Below are positions 41,292 to 51,300 of a stretch of 64,000 nt of DNA, one piece after another. Each line of letters begins with the position of its first letter. Position 1 is the stretch's first letter. The DNA comes from Desulfopila inferna. GTDB taxonomy: Bacteria; Desulfobacterota; Desulfobulbia; Desulfobulbales; Desulfocapsaceae. The DNA is taken from the NCBI RefSeq assembly GCF_016919005.1, contig NZ_JAFFQE010000007.1:235475-299474 (forward strand), written 5' to 3'. The notes below the pieces were generated by a model, which saw nothing but the letters and a program-made list of their open reading frames with translations, had not been told where the DNA came from and ran no database searches. The position numbers were made by a program, and so were the translations under genes.

Positions 41292-44033
41292 ATGTTGAAA
41301 ATAAAAACATTCAGGAGTTCGCTTCTGCTGGGGTTCATGCTTTCCACATTTTTGCCCCTGATTTTATTCGGTTATTTCAGTTACTCCTATTTGAACTATA
41401 AAATCGAGGAGTTCGGCAAGCAGAGCAATGAGCTGCTGGCGGAAACAGTGGCGACTGAAATATCATCTTTCTTGAGAAATCCGCTGATTGTTCTGGAGCA
41501 GGTCATGATCCTGTTGAAACCGGAGAGGCCGGCAGTCACGGAAATCGATGACATTTTGGATGAGATTGTTTCGGAATCGGATTATCTCGAGACCGTATAT
41601 GTTATAAATGCAGAAAAACATGTCATTAACATTGGACTGGATCCCGAATATAGGAGCGTTGCCGATAATTACCTGGATCTGGATTTATCTGGATTGAGCA
41701 TGTTGAAAAATATTGAGTTTCTGCAGGGTCCATATTGGTCCAATTCCTTCCTTTCTCCAGTTTCCGGGAAAAACAGCATTGCCTTGATATACCCGATTGA
41801 TCAGAGAAGGTACCTCATAGGCCTTATCAATATCGAACATTTACATAGCTCCATTCTGGAACGATCGGGGAGGAGAAATACCTCTACCATAATTCTGGAT
41901 GAAAACGGAACTCCGGTGTTTCACCCACAGTTACAGATAGTTGAGGAACAGCAGAGCTTCGCCAATATGATTCCTTTTCGGGAATCGCAAATCGGCAAGT
42001 TCGGCACCCATGAAATCGAATTGAACAACGTGCCATACCTTGGCAGCACCGCTAATATAGCGGAAACAAAGTGGCTGGTAGTCATTGTTCAACGGCTTGC
42101 CGATGCCGAAAAGCCTCTTCAGAATATGACCGGTTTATTTATTTTTGCCGCGCTGTTTTCGGCGATTGTCGTCATAATACTGGCATTTCGCCAGTCGCAA
42201 AGGTTACTGAAGCCCCTGCGACTGTTCCAGGAAAATATTCAGGCCGTGGCCGAAGGTGATTATCAGGCCAGTATTTCCAGGCAGTCACATGAAGAGTTTG
42301 AAGAGGTGGCGACCCTGTTTCGTTACATGGCCGCTGCCATCGAAAAACGAGAGCAACTTCTTGAAATCAACGAGGAAAGACTTATTTCGCTCCTTGACGT
42401 TCATAATCTTAAAGAGCTGGAAGAAAACGAGCTGCTGGAATTTGCCCTGGAGCAGGCTGTCAATCTGACCAGGAGTGAAATAGGATACCTCCATATTGTC
42501 AATGATGAGGAAAGGAATATCGTCAACACTTTCTGGTCGAAAGATGTTGAAACCTTCTGTCAAAGAAATGGTTTTTCCCTGGAGGGGTTGAAACACCATG
42601 GTTTTGGCAGAGACTGTATAGAGAAGCGCAGACATTTAATTGAAAACACAAGATATAGGGCGGTACATGGCACTCTGAATGCAGTAGGTGAGGCAGTATT
42701 GCGGCAACTGAATGTTCCTATTTTCGATGGCAAAGAGATGGTGGCCGTTATAGGTGTTCTCAATAAAGAATCGGCCTATGATAAAACCGATGCCCGGCAG
42801 CTTTCACTCTATTTCAATCACACCTGGGATATCCTGCAGCAAAAAAGGTATGAGCAAGACAAAAGCTATCTGGCAGAGCAGCTTGCCCATGCCCAGAAGC
42901 TGGAGGCGATAGGGACCCTTGCCGGTGGGATTGCTCATGATTTCAACAATGTCTTGATGGTGATAATCGGCAATACAGAGTTGGCCAGGGATAATATCGA
43001 TAAACCTGAAAGGATACAACAGGATCTTGATCAGATATTCAAAGGTGCATTGCGTGCACGGGACCTGGTCAACCAGATTCTGGCCTTCAGCCGCAATAAT
43101 GCCGAAGGACTCAAGCCTCTGGATATCAAGCCTATTGTGAAAGAAGCCCTGAAGCTGCTCAGATCTTCCATACCTGCAAATATTGTGATCACGCAGGATA
43201 TTGGTACGGAGTCATATCCCGTGGTTTCGGAACCAGACAAGATCAACCAGTTGATCATGAACTTATGCACCAATGCCTATCAGTCCATGGAGGGGAAAGA
43301 CGGCACACTTTCAATAAACCTTCACTATGTGAAACTGAAGCATGATCTTTTCAACAGAGGGAAAAAGGTTGCCGCTGCCGGAGAGTATATGCGTCTTGTC
43401 GTTGGTGACAGCGGCAAGGGAATTCCTGAGCAAATGATGAACAGGATATTCGAACCATATTTTTCAACCCGGGAAAAAGGACAGGGAACCGGTTTAGGGC
43501 TTGCAGTGGTGCACGGTATCGTCAAAGGCTTGAAGGGCGCAATAACAGTAGACAGCAGGCCGGGTGAAGGATCTACCTTTTTTGTCTATCTGCCTGTGGC
43601 CAAAATAGAGACACAGAATGAAGAGGAAGTCGTAACCGGGAGACTTCCCGGAGGCAGTGAGCATATTCTCTATGTCGACGATGACGAGGCCATTGCCGTT
43701 GTCAACAGCAGAATTTTGGAAAGCCTGGGCTATACGGTATCCACATTTTCTTCCAGCATCAGTGCATTGGCTCATTTTTCCAAGCAACCGGAGAAATATG
43801 ATCTTATCATATCGGATATAACCATGCCGGAGATAACCGGAGACGTGCTTGCTCGAAAAATGCTGGAGAAGCGCGATGATATCCCTATAATTCTGTGCAC
43901 CGGGTATAGTGAGAGAATTGATGAGTTGAAGGCAGAGGAGATGGGAGTACGCGAGTTGATGATGAAGCCGCTGACTAAGCTCGATCTGGCTTTAACGGTT
44001 AGGAAGATATTAGGATTCGATTGGAAAAACTGA
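41292..44033 (+). CDS. Hybrid sensor histidine kinase with periplasmic sensor, HAMP, GAF and receiver domains
   Basis: 913 residues from ATG 41292 (AGGA upstream). Two membrane segments (about 7-32 and 275-297) enclose a periplasmic sensor of dCache kind. Then come HAMP (about 300-350), a GAF-like domain (around 370-510) and the kinase core with H-box H549 in AHDFNN. N, G1 and G2 boxes (NQLIMNLCTNAYQSM, GDSGKGIP, GQGTGLGLAVVHGIV) follow. A C-terminal receiver has D842 in IISDITMP. It is encoded 166 bases after the binding lipoprotein, which could present ligand to its sensor. The phosphorelay may end at the separate response regulator downstream. Confidence 0.9.
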   Translation: MLKIKTFRSSLLLGFMLSTFLPLILFGYFSYSYLNYKIEEFGKQSNELLAETVATEISSFLRNPLIVLEQVMILLKPERPAVTEIDDILDEIVSESDYLETVYVINAEKHVINIGLDPEYRSVADNYLDLDLSGLSMLKNIEFLQGPYWSNSFLSPVSGKNSIALIYPIDQRRYLIGLINIEHLHSSILERSGRRNTSTIILDENGTPVFHPQLQIVEEQQSFANMIPFRESQIGKFGTHEIELNNVPYLGSTANIAETKWLVVIVQRLADAEKPLQNMTGLFIFAALFSAIVVIILAFRQSQRLLKPLRLFQENIQAVAEGDYQASISRQSHEEFEEVATLFRYMAAAIEKREQLLEINEERLISLLDVHNLKELEENELLEFALEQAVNLTRSEIGYLHIVNDEERNIVNTFWSKDVETFCQRNGFSLEGLKHHGFGRDCIEKRRHLIENTRYRAVHGTLNAVGEAVLRQLNVPIFDGKEMVAVIGVLNKESAYDKTDARQLSLYFNHTWDILQQKRYEQDKSYLAEQLAHAQKLEAIGTLAGGIAHDFNNVLMVIIGNTELARDNIDKPERIQQDLDQIFKGALRARDLVNQILAFSRNNAEGLKPLDIKPIVKEALKLLRSSIPANIVITQDIGTESYPVVSEPDKINQLIMNLCTNAYQSMEGKDGTLSINLHYVKLKHDLFNRGKKVAAAGEYMRLVVGDSGKGIPEQMMNRIFEPYFSTREKGQGTGLGLAVVHGIVKGLKGAITVDSRPGEGSTFFVYLPVAKIETQNEEEVVTGRLPGGSEHILYVDDDEAIAVVNSRILESLGYTVSTFSSSISALAHFSKQPEKYDLIISDITMPEITGDVLARKMLEKRDDIPIILCTGYSERIDELKAEEMGVRELMMKPLTKLDLALTVRKILGFDWKN

Positions 44034-44530
44034 GGCCCCAATCGATAAGTACAATTTGTTCCCCACCTGGATAAATATTTTAACCTTTTTTGCACACTTC
44101 AAGAATTTGGAACATGCCTTATTTGCAGAAAACGACAGAGCTGCATACAACCTTGTCGTGTTCGCAAACCTGCCAATGCCCCCTTTTTCCTGCCCAATGA
44201 TTGTTATAATGATAGATTTGGTAAAAACCTCGATCTACGCATTGTAAATCCGGAATGGCAAATTCCTATACCGCATACAGGGTCTGATCTCTGTTTTATA
44301 TACTGCTCCTGGTATGTCGAGCTGTTTCCAGAATCCACCTCGGCAGCTTAGATGATTTTTACGAGGGTATCACATCATCATATCCGTACACGGGTTGATA
44401 AAGATTTATTTGATTCACGATTAACGAAATGCAACAAATGGAATACTTTGTGCATAATCAAAGAGAAGAAGGGGAGATAATGCAGCGGTGTGGAATTCCG
44501 CTGTTCAAAATAACAGATGAGGGACAGACA
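44034..44530. other. Intergenic region without a recognisable gene
   Basis: 497 bases between the kinase and the response regulator. Frames that open here lack ribosome sites and family features. No clear promoter or terminator seen. Confidence 0.5.
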
Positions 44531-44962
44531 ATGATCTCGAGAGCGCTTGTTGTAGATGATGAAGAAATAGTCAGGAGATTACTGGAAATGGTCCTCGTCA
44601 AAAAGGGTTTTGAAGTCATTGAAGCTGCAGATGGTGAGCAGGCGATAGACATCCTCTGTGACGATCTGGATTTTTCTTTGATTATCACTGATCTGCACAT
44701 GGGAAAAATAAACGGCATAGAGGTGGTCAAAAAAGCTAAGGAATTGAATTGTGAAGCCATTATTTTTCTGATCACCGCCAGCCGGGACGACAGCTATAAA
44801 ACTGCAGCTTTTGACAGCGGTGCTGATGAGTACCTGCAGAAACCTTTCTCCATAGTAGAATTGGCCGATCTTATCCGCTCTCATCAACTGAAACGCGAAG
44901 CTATTCCCGAGGTCAACCGGAAAGCCGACCGCGAGGGGCCGGGGGCATATCTGTCAGAATAG
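44531..44962 (+). CDS. Single-domain response regulator (CheY-like)
   Basis: 143 residues from ATG 44531 (GAGGGAC upstream); the longer frame to 44429 is not needed. The receiver is complete: VVDDEEIV acidic pair, phospho-acceptor D54 in IITDLHM, Thr in ITASRD, and Lys in LQKPF. A basic tail of about 20 residues follows, with no DNA-binding domain. It probably accepts phosphate from the hybrid kinase above. It precedes the sigma-54 activator by 118 bases. Confidence 0.9.
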   Translation: MISRALVVDDEEIVRRLLEMVLVKKGFEVIEAADGEQAIDILCDDLDFSLIITDLHMGKINGIEVVKKAKELNCEAIIFLITASRDDSYKTAAFDSGADEYLQKPFSIVELADLIRSHQLKREAIPEVNRKADREGPGAYLSE

Positions 44963-45080
44963 GCAAATATTTTTTTTTGATTATCCGAAACGGGCTTTAA
45001 CCGTAAAAAATATGGACAGTCCTGCGGGGAAAACTGTACAGTAGTTTCATCGGCTTGTCTTTTTTGTACAGGGGGTGAAA

Positions 45081-46505
45081 ATGTACAATATCCTCATATT
45101 CGGATTTGAAAATGAACTTGAAACGCTTCGCCGTGCCTACTCAGATTTTCCGTCGAAAATTCTCAAGGCAAACAGTTCAGCAGAATTTTATTCAACTGCC
45201 TTTTCAAGAGTTTATGATCTCTGGCTCATTGATTGTGAGCATCCTGATTTCTCGGACCTGTCACTGCCCGATCTTTTTGCTAATCAGAAATTACCGCTTA
45301 TTATTATCAACGATCCCGGATTGTCCTACATCTCAAAGATAAAAAAAGAATCAGTAGTTCTGCGTCAACTTACCACAGAAGAGGTGATGACCAGATCTGC
45401 CGCTATCTTTAAGGAGATGATGGAGAATAAGGTCGCGCGCAATTTTGAAAAATACCTTGCGGGAGTCTTTGCAAGTCATCCTGATATCGATACCCTCGTG
45501 ACCAAAAGCCCGCTGATGTTCAAACTGATCAATCTTATCAAGGATATTGCCCCGACAGAGTCGGCGATCTTATTGAATGGGGAAACCGGCACAGGCAAAG
45601 AATTGATCGCCAATATTCTCCACAATGAATCGAAAAGAAAGTGCGGTCCTTTTATGGCCGTTAACTGTGGAGCATTGCCTGATTCCCTTCTTGAGTCCGA
45701 ACTCTTCGGTTATGAAAAAGGAGCTTTTACAGGAGCTAGTACCAGAAGGACGGGGAAGATCGAGTCGGCTTCGGGAGGGACGCTCTTTCTCGATGAAATA
45801 GAGTCGATGTCGGAGGCTATGCAGGTCCGCCTTTTGAGGGTGCTTCAGGAGAAGTCATTTCAGCGCCTGGGTGGTAATCAGGAGATAGGTGTTGATTTCA
45901 GACTGATCGCAGCTACCAATACCCACCCCGATGAGCTGCTCTCCACAGGCAAATTACGATCGGATCTTTACTATAGACTTTCCGTTTTCCCTATCCATAT
46001 ACCTCCCTTAAGAAACAGAATGGAAGATATTCCCCTGTTGACCAGACACTTTGTCAACAGAAAGAAAAAAGACGGCAGAGACTATGTTAAAGGCGTTGAC
46101 AGCAAGGTCATGAAAATTTTACTGTCTGCGCCCTGGTTCGGGAATATCAGAGAATTGCAGAATGTGATCGAAAGGGCGGTAATGCTGGCGGATTCAGAAT
46201 TGATTGATGCCGATTTAATCCAGATCCCGTCTCTGCCTACCCAAGAGAGAAACTATTCGCTTCCTGATGATCAGGCTTTCAGACCCGGCACGACACTTAA
46301 AACCTATAAAGCTGTGCTGGAGCAGTCGGCAGAGCGAAAATACCTGGTAGAGCTTCTTGAATACACCGGCGGCAGAATCGGTGAATCAGCTCAGCTTGCG
46401 GGTCTGACACCACGCGCACTCTATAATAAAATGAAAATTTACGGCCTCAAAAAAGAAAACTTCAAAAAAAACGGAACAATGATTCCGATCGGAACTATTC
46501 CTTAA
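45081..46505 (+). CDS. Sigma-54-dependent activator with atypical N-terminal receiver
   Basis: 474 residues from ATG 45081 behind GGGGGTG. The N-terminal 110 residues look receiver-like: an Asp is kept in LWLIDCEHP, but the acidic pair (ILIFGFENE) and the conserved Lys (VVLRQLTT) are not. The AAA+ core has GETGTGKE (from residue 167), GAFTGA (214-219) and LFLDEIE. The Fis HTH is ESAQLAGLTPRALYNKMKIYGL. Directly downstream a perfect -24/-12 promoter leads to a small zinc-ribbon gene, a likely target. Confidence 0.9.
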   Translation: MYNILIFGFENELETLRRAYSDFPSKILKANSSAEFYSTAFSRVYDLWLIDCEHPDFSDLSLPDLFANQKLPLIIINDPGLSYISKIKKESVVLRQLTTEEVMTRSAAIFKEMMENKVARNFEKYLAGVFASHPDIDTLVTKSPLMFKLINLIKDIAPTESAILLNGETGTGKELIANILHNESKRKCGPFMAVNCGALPDSLLESELFGYEKGAFTGASTRRTGKIESASGGTLFLDEIESMSEAMQVRLLRVLQEKSFQRLGGNQEIGVDFRLIAATNTHPDELLSTGKLRSDLYYRLSVFPIHIPPLRNRMEDIPLLTRHFVNRKKKDGRDYVKGVDSKVMKILLSAPWFGNIRELQNVIERAVMLADSELIDADLIQIPSLPTQERNYSLPDDQAFRPGTTLKTYKAVLEQSAERKYLVELLEYTGGRIGESAQLAGLTPRALYNKMKIYGLKKENFKKNGTMIPIGTIP

Positions 46506-46650
46506 TCAAAATAAATACACATATTATCAATAATATATCTTCTGATATATCCATATCCTTATTGGTTCTTCGGAACAAATATCACTTATTTTCGGCGTGA
46601 GCCTCCTCTGTAAATATCAACATTTCGGCCTGTTACCTCCATTTATAAAC

Positions 46651-46665
46651 TGGCACCGCGATTGC
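46651..46665 (+). promoter_or_regulatory. Sigma-54 (-24/-12) promoter
   Basis: TGGCACCGCGATTGCT matches the TGGCAC-N5-TTGC consensus with GG and GC twelve bases apart. It is 56 bases upstream of the ATG at 46721 and has a GGAGGG ribosome site between. The activator gene ends 146 bases upstream. The remainder of this gap (46506-46650) is AT-rich and may hold activator sites; none is certain. Confidence 0.85.
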
Positions 46666-46720
46666 TAGTAAAATTGAGTAAAACAATTATTTCCTAAGTC
46701 TTATAATTGGAGGGGGAAAA

Positions 46721-46960
46721 ATGAGTACATTCAACAAGCATCACGGTGATAGAGAACGATTTGGGAAATGCCAGATTTGTCTGGAGTATATTCCTATAGA
46801 ATATTACTTTGGCATTGGCGACACCATTATGTGTTATGGATGCGGAAGCGAGTATGTTATTGAATCAAAAAACCCCGTGAAATTAAACCTATCTGAAGGT
46901 GTGTTTGATCCCGACGGTTTGGATGATGAATTTCTTTTCAATACCGGCTGGGATAAATAA
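46721..46960 (+). CDS. Small LysW-like zinc-ribbon protein
   Basis: 79 residues. Two CxxC-like pairs, C17-x2-C20 and C38-x2-C41, form a zinc ribbon. The pattern of GDTIMCYGCGSEYVIES followed by NPVKLNLSEG is that of LysW amino-group carrier proteins, although the usual EDWGE end is replaced by TGWDK. LysW proteins carry amino acids by their C-terminal Glu in lysine/arginine synthesis; without that Glu a carrier role is doubtful. It has its own sigma-54 promoter and no lys genes nearby, so it may be a small regulatory or structural zinc protein. A stable stem-loop follows. Confidence 0.65.
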   Translation: MSTFNKHHGDRERFGKCQICLEYIPIEYYFGIGDTIMCYGCGSEYVIESKNPVKLNLSEGVFDPDGLDDEFLFNTGWDK

Positions 46961-47523
46961 CTTATTCAGGTTTATCTGATCGGCAGCTTTCCCGTTGCAG
47001 GTAGTTTTTGCCCTGGGCGGGAAAGCTGCATTACCGAAATAATTCAGTTATCCTTTCGGAAATCTCAGACAGTACGCCAAGCCTCCATATTAATATTCAT
47101 ATTTTCTCTATATGCTTTTCAAATGCTGCAAGCGATAGATTGCGGGGGTTCTCATCTTGGCATTGGTTTCTCTTCAATATTAAATACAGAGGTGCGACCT
47201 CTTTCCCCATCTAGCACCGCCAAATCAATTCGGGCAGAGGAATGTCCTGACCTTGCGATCTGGTTTCATTGCTGGAAATGGACCTGTCCTTATCCTCTTC
47301 AATATTCTTCCTCATCTGATCATCTGCAGTAAATCTCATCACCAGATCCCGAATTCCAAGCGGCAACCTTCATTCATTGAATCCCAGGCGTGCCCCACCT
47401 ATCCCATAGATGTGATGATATTTTCATCATCTATGTTCGCCGAATAACAAAAGCAGTGAGGTTGCAAGACATTTTACTGGGACCGTAACGGTTTCTGCCT
47501 CTGATTTAAGCGATTGAACTGCT
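46961..47523. other. Intergenic region upstream of the RTX island
   Basis: Besides the stem-loop it holds an imperfect hairpin at about 47405-47434 (ATAGATG ... CATCTAT). Open frames here have no ribosome sites or recognisable content. No -24/-12 element is evident. Confidence 0.45.
46983..47029 (+). terminator. Strong stem-loop after the zinc-ribbon gene
   Basis: GCAGCTTTCCCG (46983-46994) is the perfect complement of CGGGAAAGCTGC (47018-47029), with a 23-base loop. It lies 22 bases past the stop codon. There is no T-run, so it may end or protect the message rather than act as a classic terminator. Confidence 0.5.
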
Positions 47524-47703
47524 ATGAATAATTCATCAGAAGAATTTTTTCTTCCGATTGAAGAATGTGAGAAAAATGTGGGAAATCGAAAGTATGTTGT
47601 TGTGGAAGTGTGGATTGGTATTGGTGGAGTTGAAATGTGGCAGCGTCTAAAAGTTGAAAAACAAGACCCGCAGAATGTGTTCCCATGGTTGATTGGCGGT
47701 TAA
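47524..47703 (+). CDS. Hypothetical small protein
   Basis: 59 residues, too acidic and short to match a family I know. It contains EECEKNVGNRKYVVVEVW and an IGIGGVEMW stretch. No good ribosome site precedes the ATG, so it may be a fragment. Its DNA includes one copy of a repeat found again at 56958-56978, at the other side of the RTX gene. Confidence 0.35.
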   Translation: MNNSSEEFFLPIEECEKNVGNRKYVVVEVWIGIGGVEMWQRLKVEKQDPQNVFPWLIGG

Positions 47704-47775
47704 AACTTAAACAAGTGTAACATTGGTCTGGTATTATTTATCCAGACAACAGACAGAGAAAAGAGGTAGAAAAAA

Positions 47776-48354
47776 TTGAAACAATTACTAGGCCTTGCTG
47801 TATTAACCGGCCCGTTATTTCTGATTGTGTTATGGGTGCCGGTGTGTATTGCCTTAGCGTTTTTGGTAGGAAAGAAGTTAGTCAAAAAATCTCTGACTCT
47901 AAAAATTATAGGGGGAGTTACGGTTTTTCTGATCATGCTGCTTCTTCCCGTCTCCGACGAAATTGCCGGGAGAATCTACTTCAATCACCTTTGTGAAACT
48001 GAAGCTGGAGTGAAGGTTTATCAAACCATTGAGCTGCCTGCTGAGTATTGGGAAGAGGATGGGGGCCCAAGGTTTTACGATGAAAAAAATGGAAATTTTA
48101 CGCTACCATCAAAAAAATTCTATAAGGTTGACTCAAAGAAAGTAAATCGTCTATTTGGTGTCCAAGAGCGTCGTGCATTTATTTTGGATAAAAATACTAA
48201 CGAAATAATAGGCGAAAAACTGCTATTTCGATATTGGAGAGGGTACATTTTAAAGAACTTTACTCCTCACAATAGTGCGATTAGATGTGGTGGCGATTGG
48301 GATGAGTTTGTAGAAAAACAATTTACACAAACAATGGCGAAAGGTGGGGAATAA
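47776..48354 (+). CDS. Hypothetical membrane protein next to the RTX gene
   Basis: 192 residues from TTG 47776, preceded by AGAGG about nine bases upstream. Two membrane helices at the N-terminus (about 3-28 and 40-60) are followed by a soluble domain with a few conserved-looking Trp/Tyr residues and one Cys pair. I recognise no family. It ends three bases before the RTX gene start, so the two are translationally close, suggesting a partner, chaperone or immunity role. That role is a guess. Confidence 0.6.
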   Translation: MKQLLGLAVLTGPLFLIVLWVPVCIALAFLVGKKLVKKSLTLKIIGGVTVFLIMLLLPVSDEIAGRIYFNHLCETEAGVKVYQTIELPAEYWEEDGGPRFYDEKNGNFTLPSKKFYKVDSKKVNRLFGVQERRAFILDKNTNEIIGEKLLFRYWRGYILKNFTPHNSAIRCGGDWDEFVEKQFTQTMAKGGE

Positions 48355-48357
48355 GCT

Positions 48358-51300
48358 ATGGCAACAATAAGTGAATATTCTGAACAAGCCCAATTGTCAC
48401 AGGCTGCATACGCTTCAGGTTTAATAAAAGATATGTTGGGTGGCGGAAATACAGGTGATCCCAGCGGCTACGCAGATTTGCTTATTGACGGTGGTATGTC
48501 CGAAACCCAAGCTATCGACTTCGCAAACAAATACACTGTAGTCGACCAATATGAAGATCCAGAGAGCGGCTTTTCAGGCACAGTTTTCCAGGATACATCC
48601 GGAAAGGTAGTCATGGCGATGCGTGGGACGCAACCAACTGCATTTCTTACTGACTGGCCTACCAACATTGCTGATATCGGTTCCGATGGCATAGCAATTG
48701 ATCAGGGCATTGCGATGTACAACTGGTATCAACGTCTGATAACACCGGTAGGTTCAGAGGCGGTTCAGTTTGTTTATCACAAGGAAATTAGCGCCTTAGG
48801 TAAAATTATAAACCCTGCGTGGTTGGAGTGCAAAAAAGTAACTGTTGAAGGGGCTGGTGTAAATGAAGGCGGTGGTTTGGTTGGTAAGTCGGACATTGCG
48901 GTCACAGGTCATTCCCTGGGTGGTCATCTGGCAATGATCATGAGTAGAATTGCTCCAGATCTTGTGACATCAACATTGACATTCAACGCACCACGATTTG
49001 ATACAAACTTTGCTCTTGATTGGTCAGTCATTCCATTTCCACAATTAACACTCAGTACGACCGCTCTGACTTGTGAAGGCTTTTTTGATTTATTAAGTGC
49101 TGCTGAATTAGAAAATTATGTCACTAATACTCTAACTGGTGATTCATGGACTCTTCGTAAAATCACCAATACTCGCATCGAAGGAGATGTAGTTTCCTTA
49201 ATCGGCGATTTGCAGGGAGCCGGCGATCAGCTGCAGCTCTTTTCCGAAAGCATTAATGAAGGCCCTATTGATGCACATGACATGAAGGCAATAGCTGATG
49301 CCCTTGCCGTATACGATCTTATAGCACAGATAGATTCAAACCTTACCCTTGATTCAATAACGGGTATTCTCAAAGCATCGTCAAATATAGGGGAATATAG
49401 CCTCGAATCGGTCGTTTCCTCGTTGGGGGGCCTTTTTGTTACTGATTTGAACAAACGAACAGGGAGCGAATATAATGCTGATCGTGATCAACTCTATCAA
49501 GATATCAAAGATATAACTGCGACAATCTCCAAGCTTCCAAACCAAACTATCAAATCATTTTGCACTATCGACGCCGAAGGCAATTATGTCCCATTGTCCG
49601 CCTCGGAAATAAACATACTTGCCCAAAACAATATTGCCTATCGCTATGCCTTGATGAATCTCAATCCCTTTGCCCTTATCGCAGCGGATTATTCGAAATT
49701 TAATAAGAATGGGGAGCTTGATCTTTATACTTCCTCAACTCCAGACGGTCAACTAAGTGAAAAATATCTCCAGGACCGTGCCAATTTCCTGGTCCAGCTT
49801 CTTTATGAAAATATTAATGATACCGGCGCGAAGAATCCATACGACCCGATGAATATTGATGTTTATCCAAATCTCCCAGCTTATTATCATGCTGATTTAG
49901 CTACCGGAAATCAGTCCCTTAATGCAGTGTATTCTGATTTGGAGGCAAAGAAAGACAATTATCAGCAATTCATTTTCGGCTCAAACGAAGGAGATTTGGA
50001 TATTGCCGGCGGGTCCAAAGACGATCACCTGTACGGCATGGGTGGCAATGATACCATCAAAGGCCATGGCGGCAACGACTACATAGAAGGCGGTCAGGGC
50101 CTTGACACCATGCACGGCGGAGCCGGTATAGATACCTTCTTCATCCAGGGTGAAGACACCGACTACGACATCTTCTACGGCGGTAGCGAACATGACAAAA
50201 TCTTGGGTGGTAACAATAGCGGAGTGAAGGATGTAATCCGTTTGCATAATTTTAACTACGCCATTAATTCCATCGAAGAGGTCAATGGCCTGGCTGGAGA
50301 TAATATCATCGCCGGCACGGGTGACGGGGACACTATAGATCTTTCCGGCACCACCCTGATTGACATCCATAGCGTATATGGCGGCGGGAATGAGGATACC
50401 CTCACCGGCGGCAAGGGCAACTATGCAGATCATCTCTATGGCGGTGAGGGTGGCGATACCCTGCGCGGCATGGGCGGTGATGACCATCTCTACGGCACCA
50501 GAGATGACCTGACAGATGACGATGCCAGGGATATCCTGGAAGGCGGAGCTGGAAATGACACCTATTATATCGGTGCTGGTGATATCATTAACGACTCAGA
50601 TCAAACAGGGACCATCATCTTTGACAATCAGACCATATCTTCTTTGGTATTCATCCAGACAGCGGTAGGCAGCAACATCTACAAGACCGAAGATGGTGCT
50701 TTTACCGCATCTAAAAACAGCAGCAACATTCTCACGGTGAGTAAAAAGATAGATGGAACTATACAAAGTTTTTCCATCGAAAACTTTACCACCGACTCCG
50801 CCCTCGGCATCACGCTTCAGGAGTATGAGCCGCCGTCGGACAGTTATGATTTTAATATTACAGGATCATCTCTCAGAGACGAGATGTGGATGATTGTCGG
50901 TGGAAGTAATCCCACGGCGTGGGGGCTATATCTAACCTCTTTTTCCGGCGATGATTCAAATAATTTATTTGCTCAGCCGCTGACGGCTAATGCCCCCAGC
51001 TTGAAAATTTCCGGCGGTGGTTCTGGTGATTTTCTTTTCGGTTTTGCAGGGCATGATCATATCGATGGCGGTGAAGGAAGTGATATCATTACCGGCCACA
51101 TGGGCTGGTGGGGAGGAACACCGCTTTATCATAATGAAACCTCGGAAGGTGACCTGCTCGAAGGCGGTGGAGGAAATGATTGGATACGAGGCGGAAACGG
51201 CTCAGACCGCATCAATGGCGGCAGTGGCCATGATTATATGCAAAGCTATGATGGAGAAGACCAAATAAGCGGCGGCAGCGGTAATGATGTTTTGGCCGGC

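Noticed and set aside
47155..47175. Second sigma-54 promoter (TGGCATTGGTTTCTC)
   Set aside because: The -12 element lacks the required GC.
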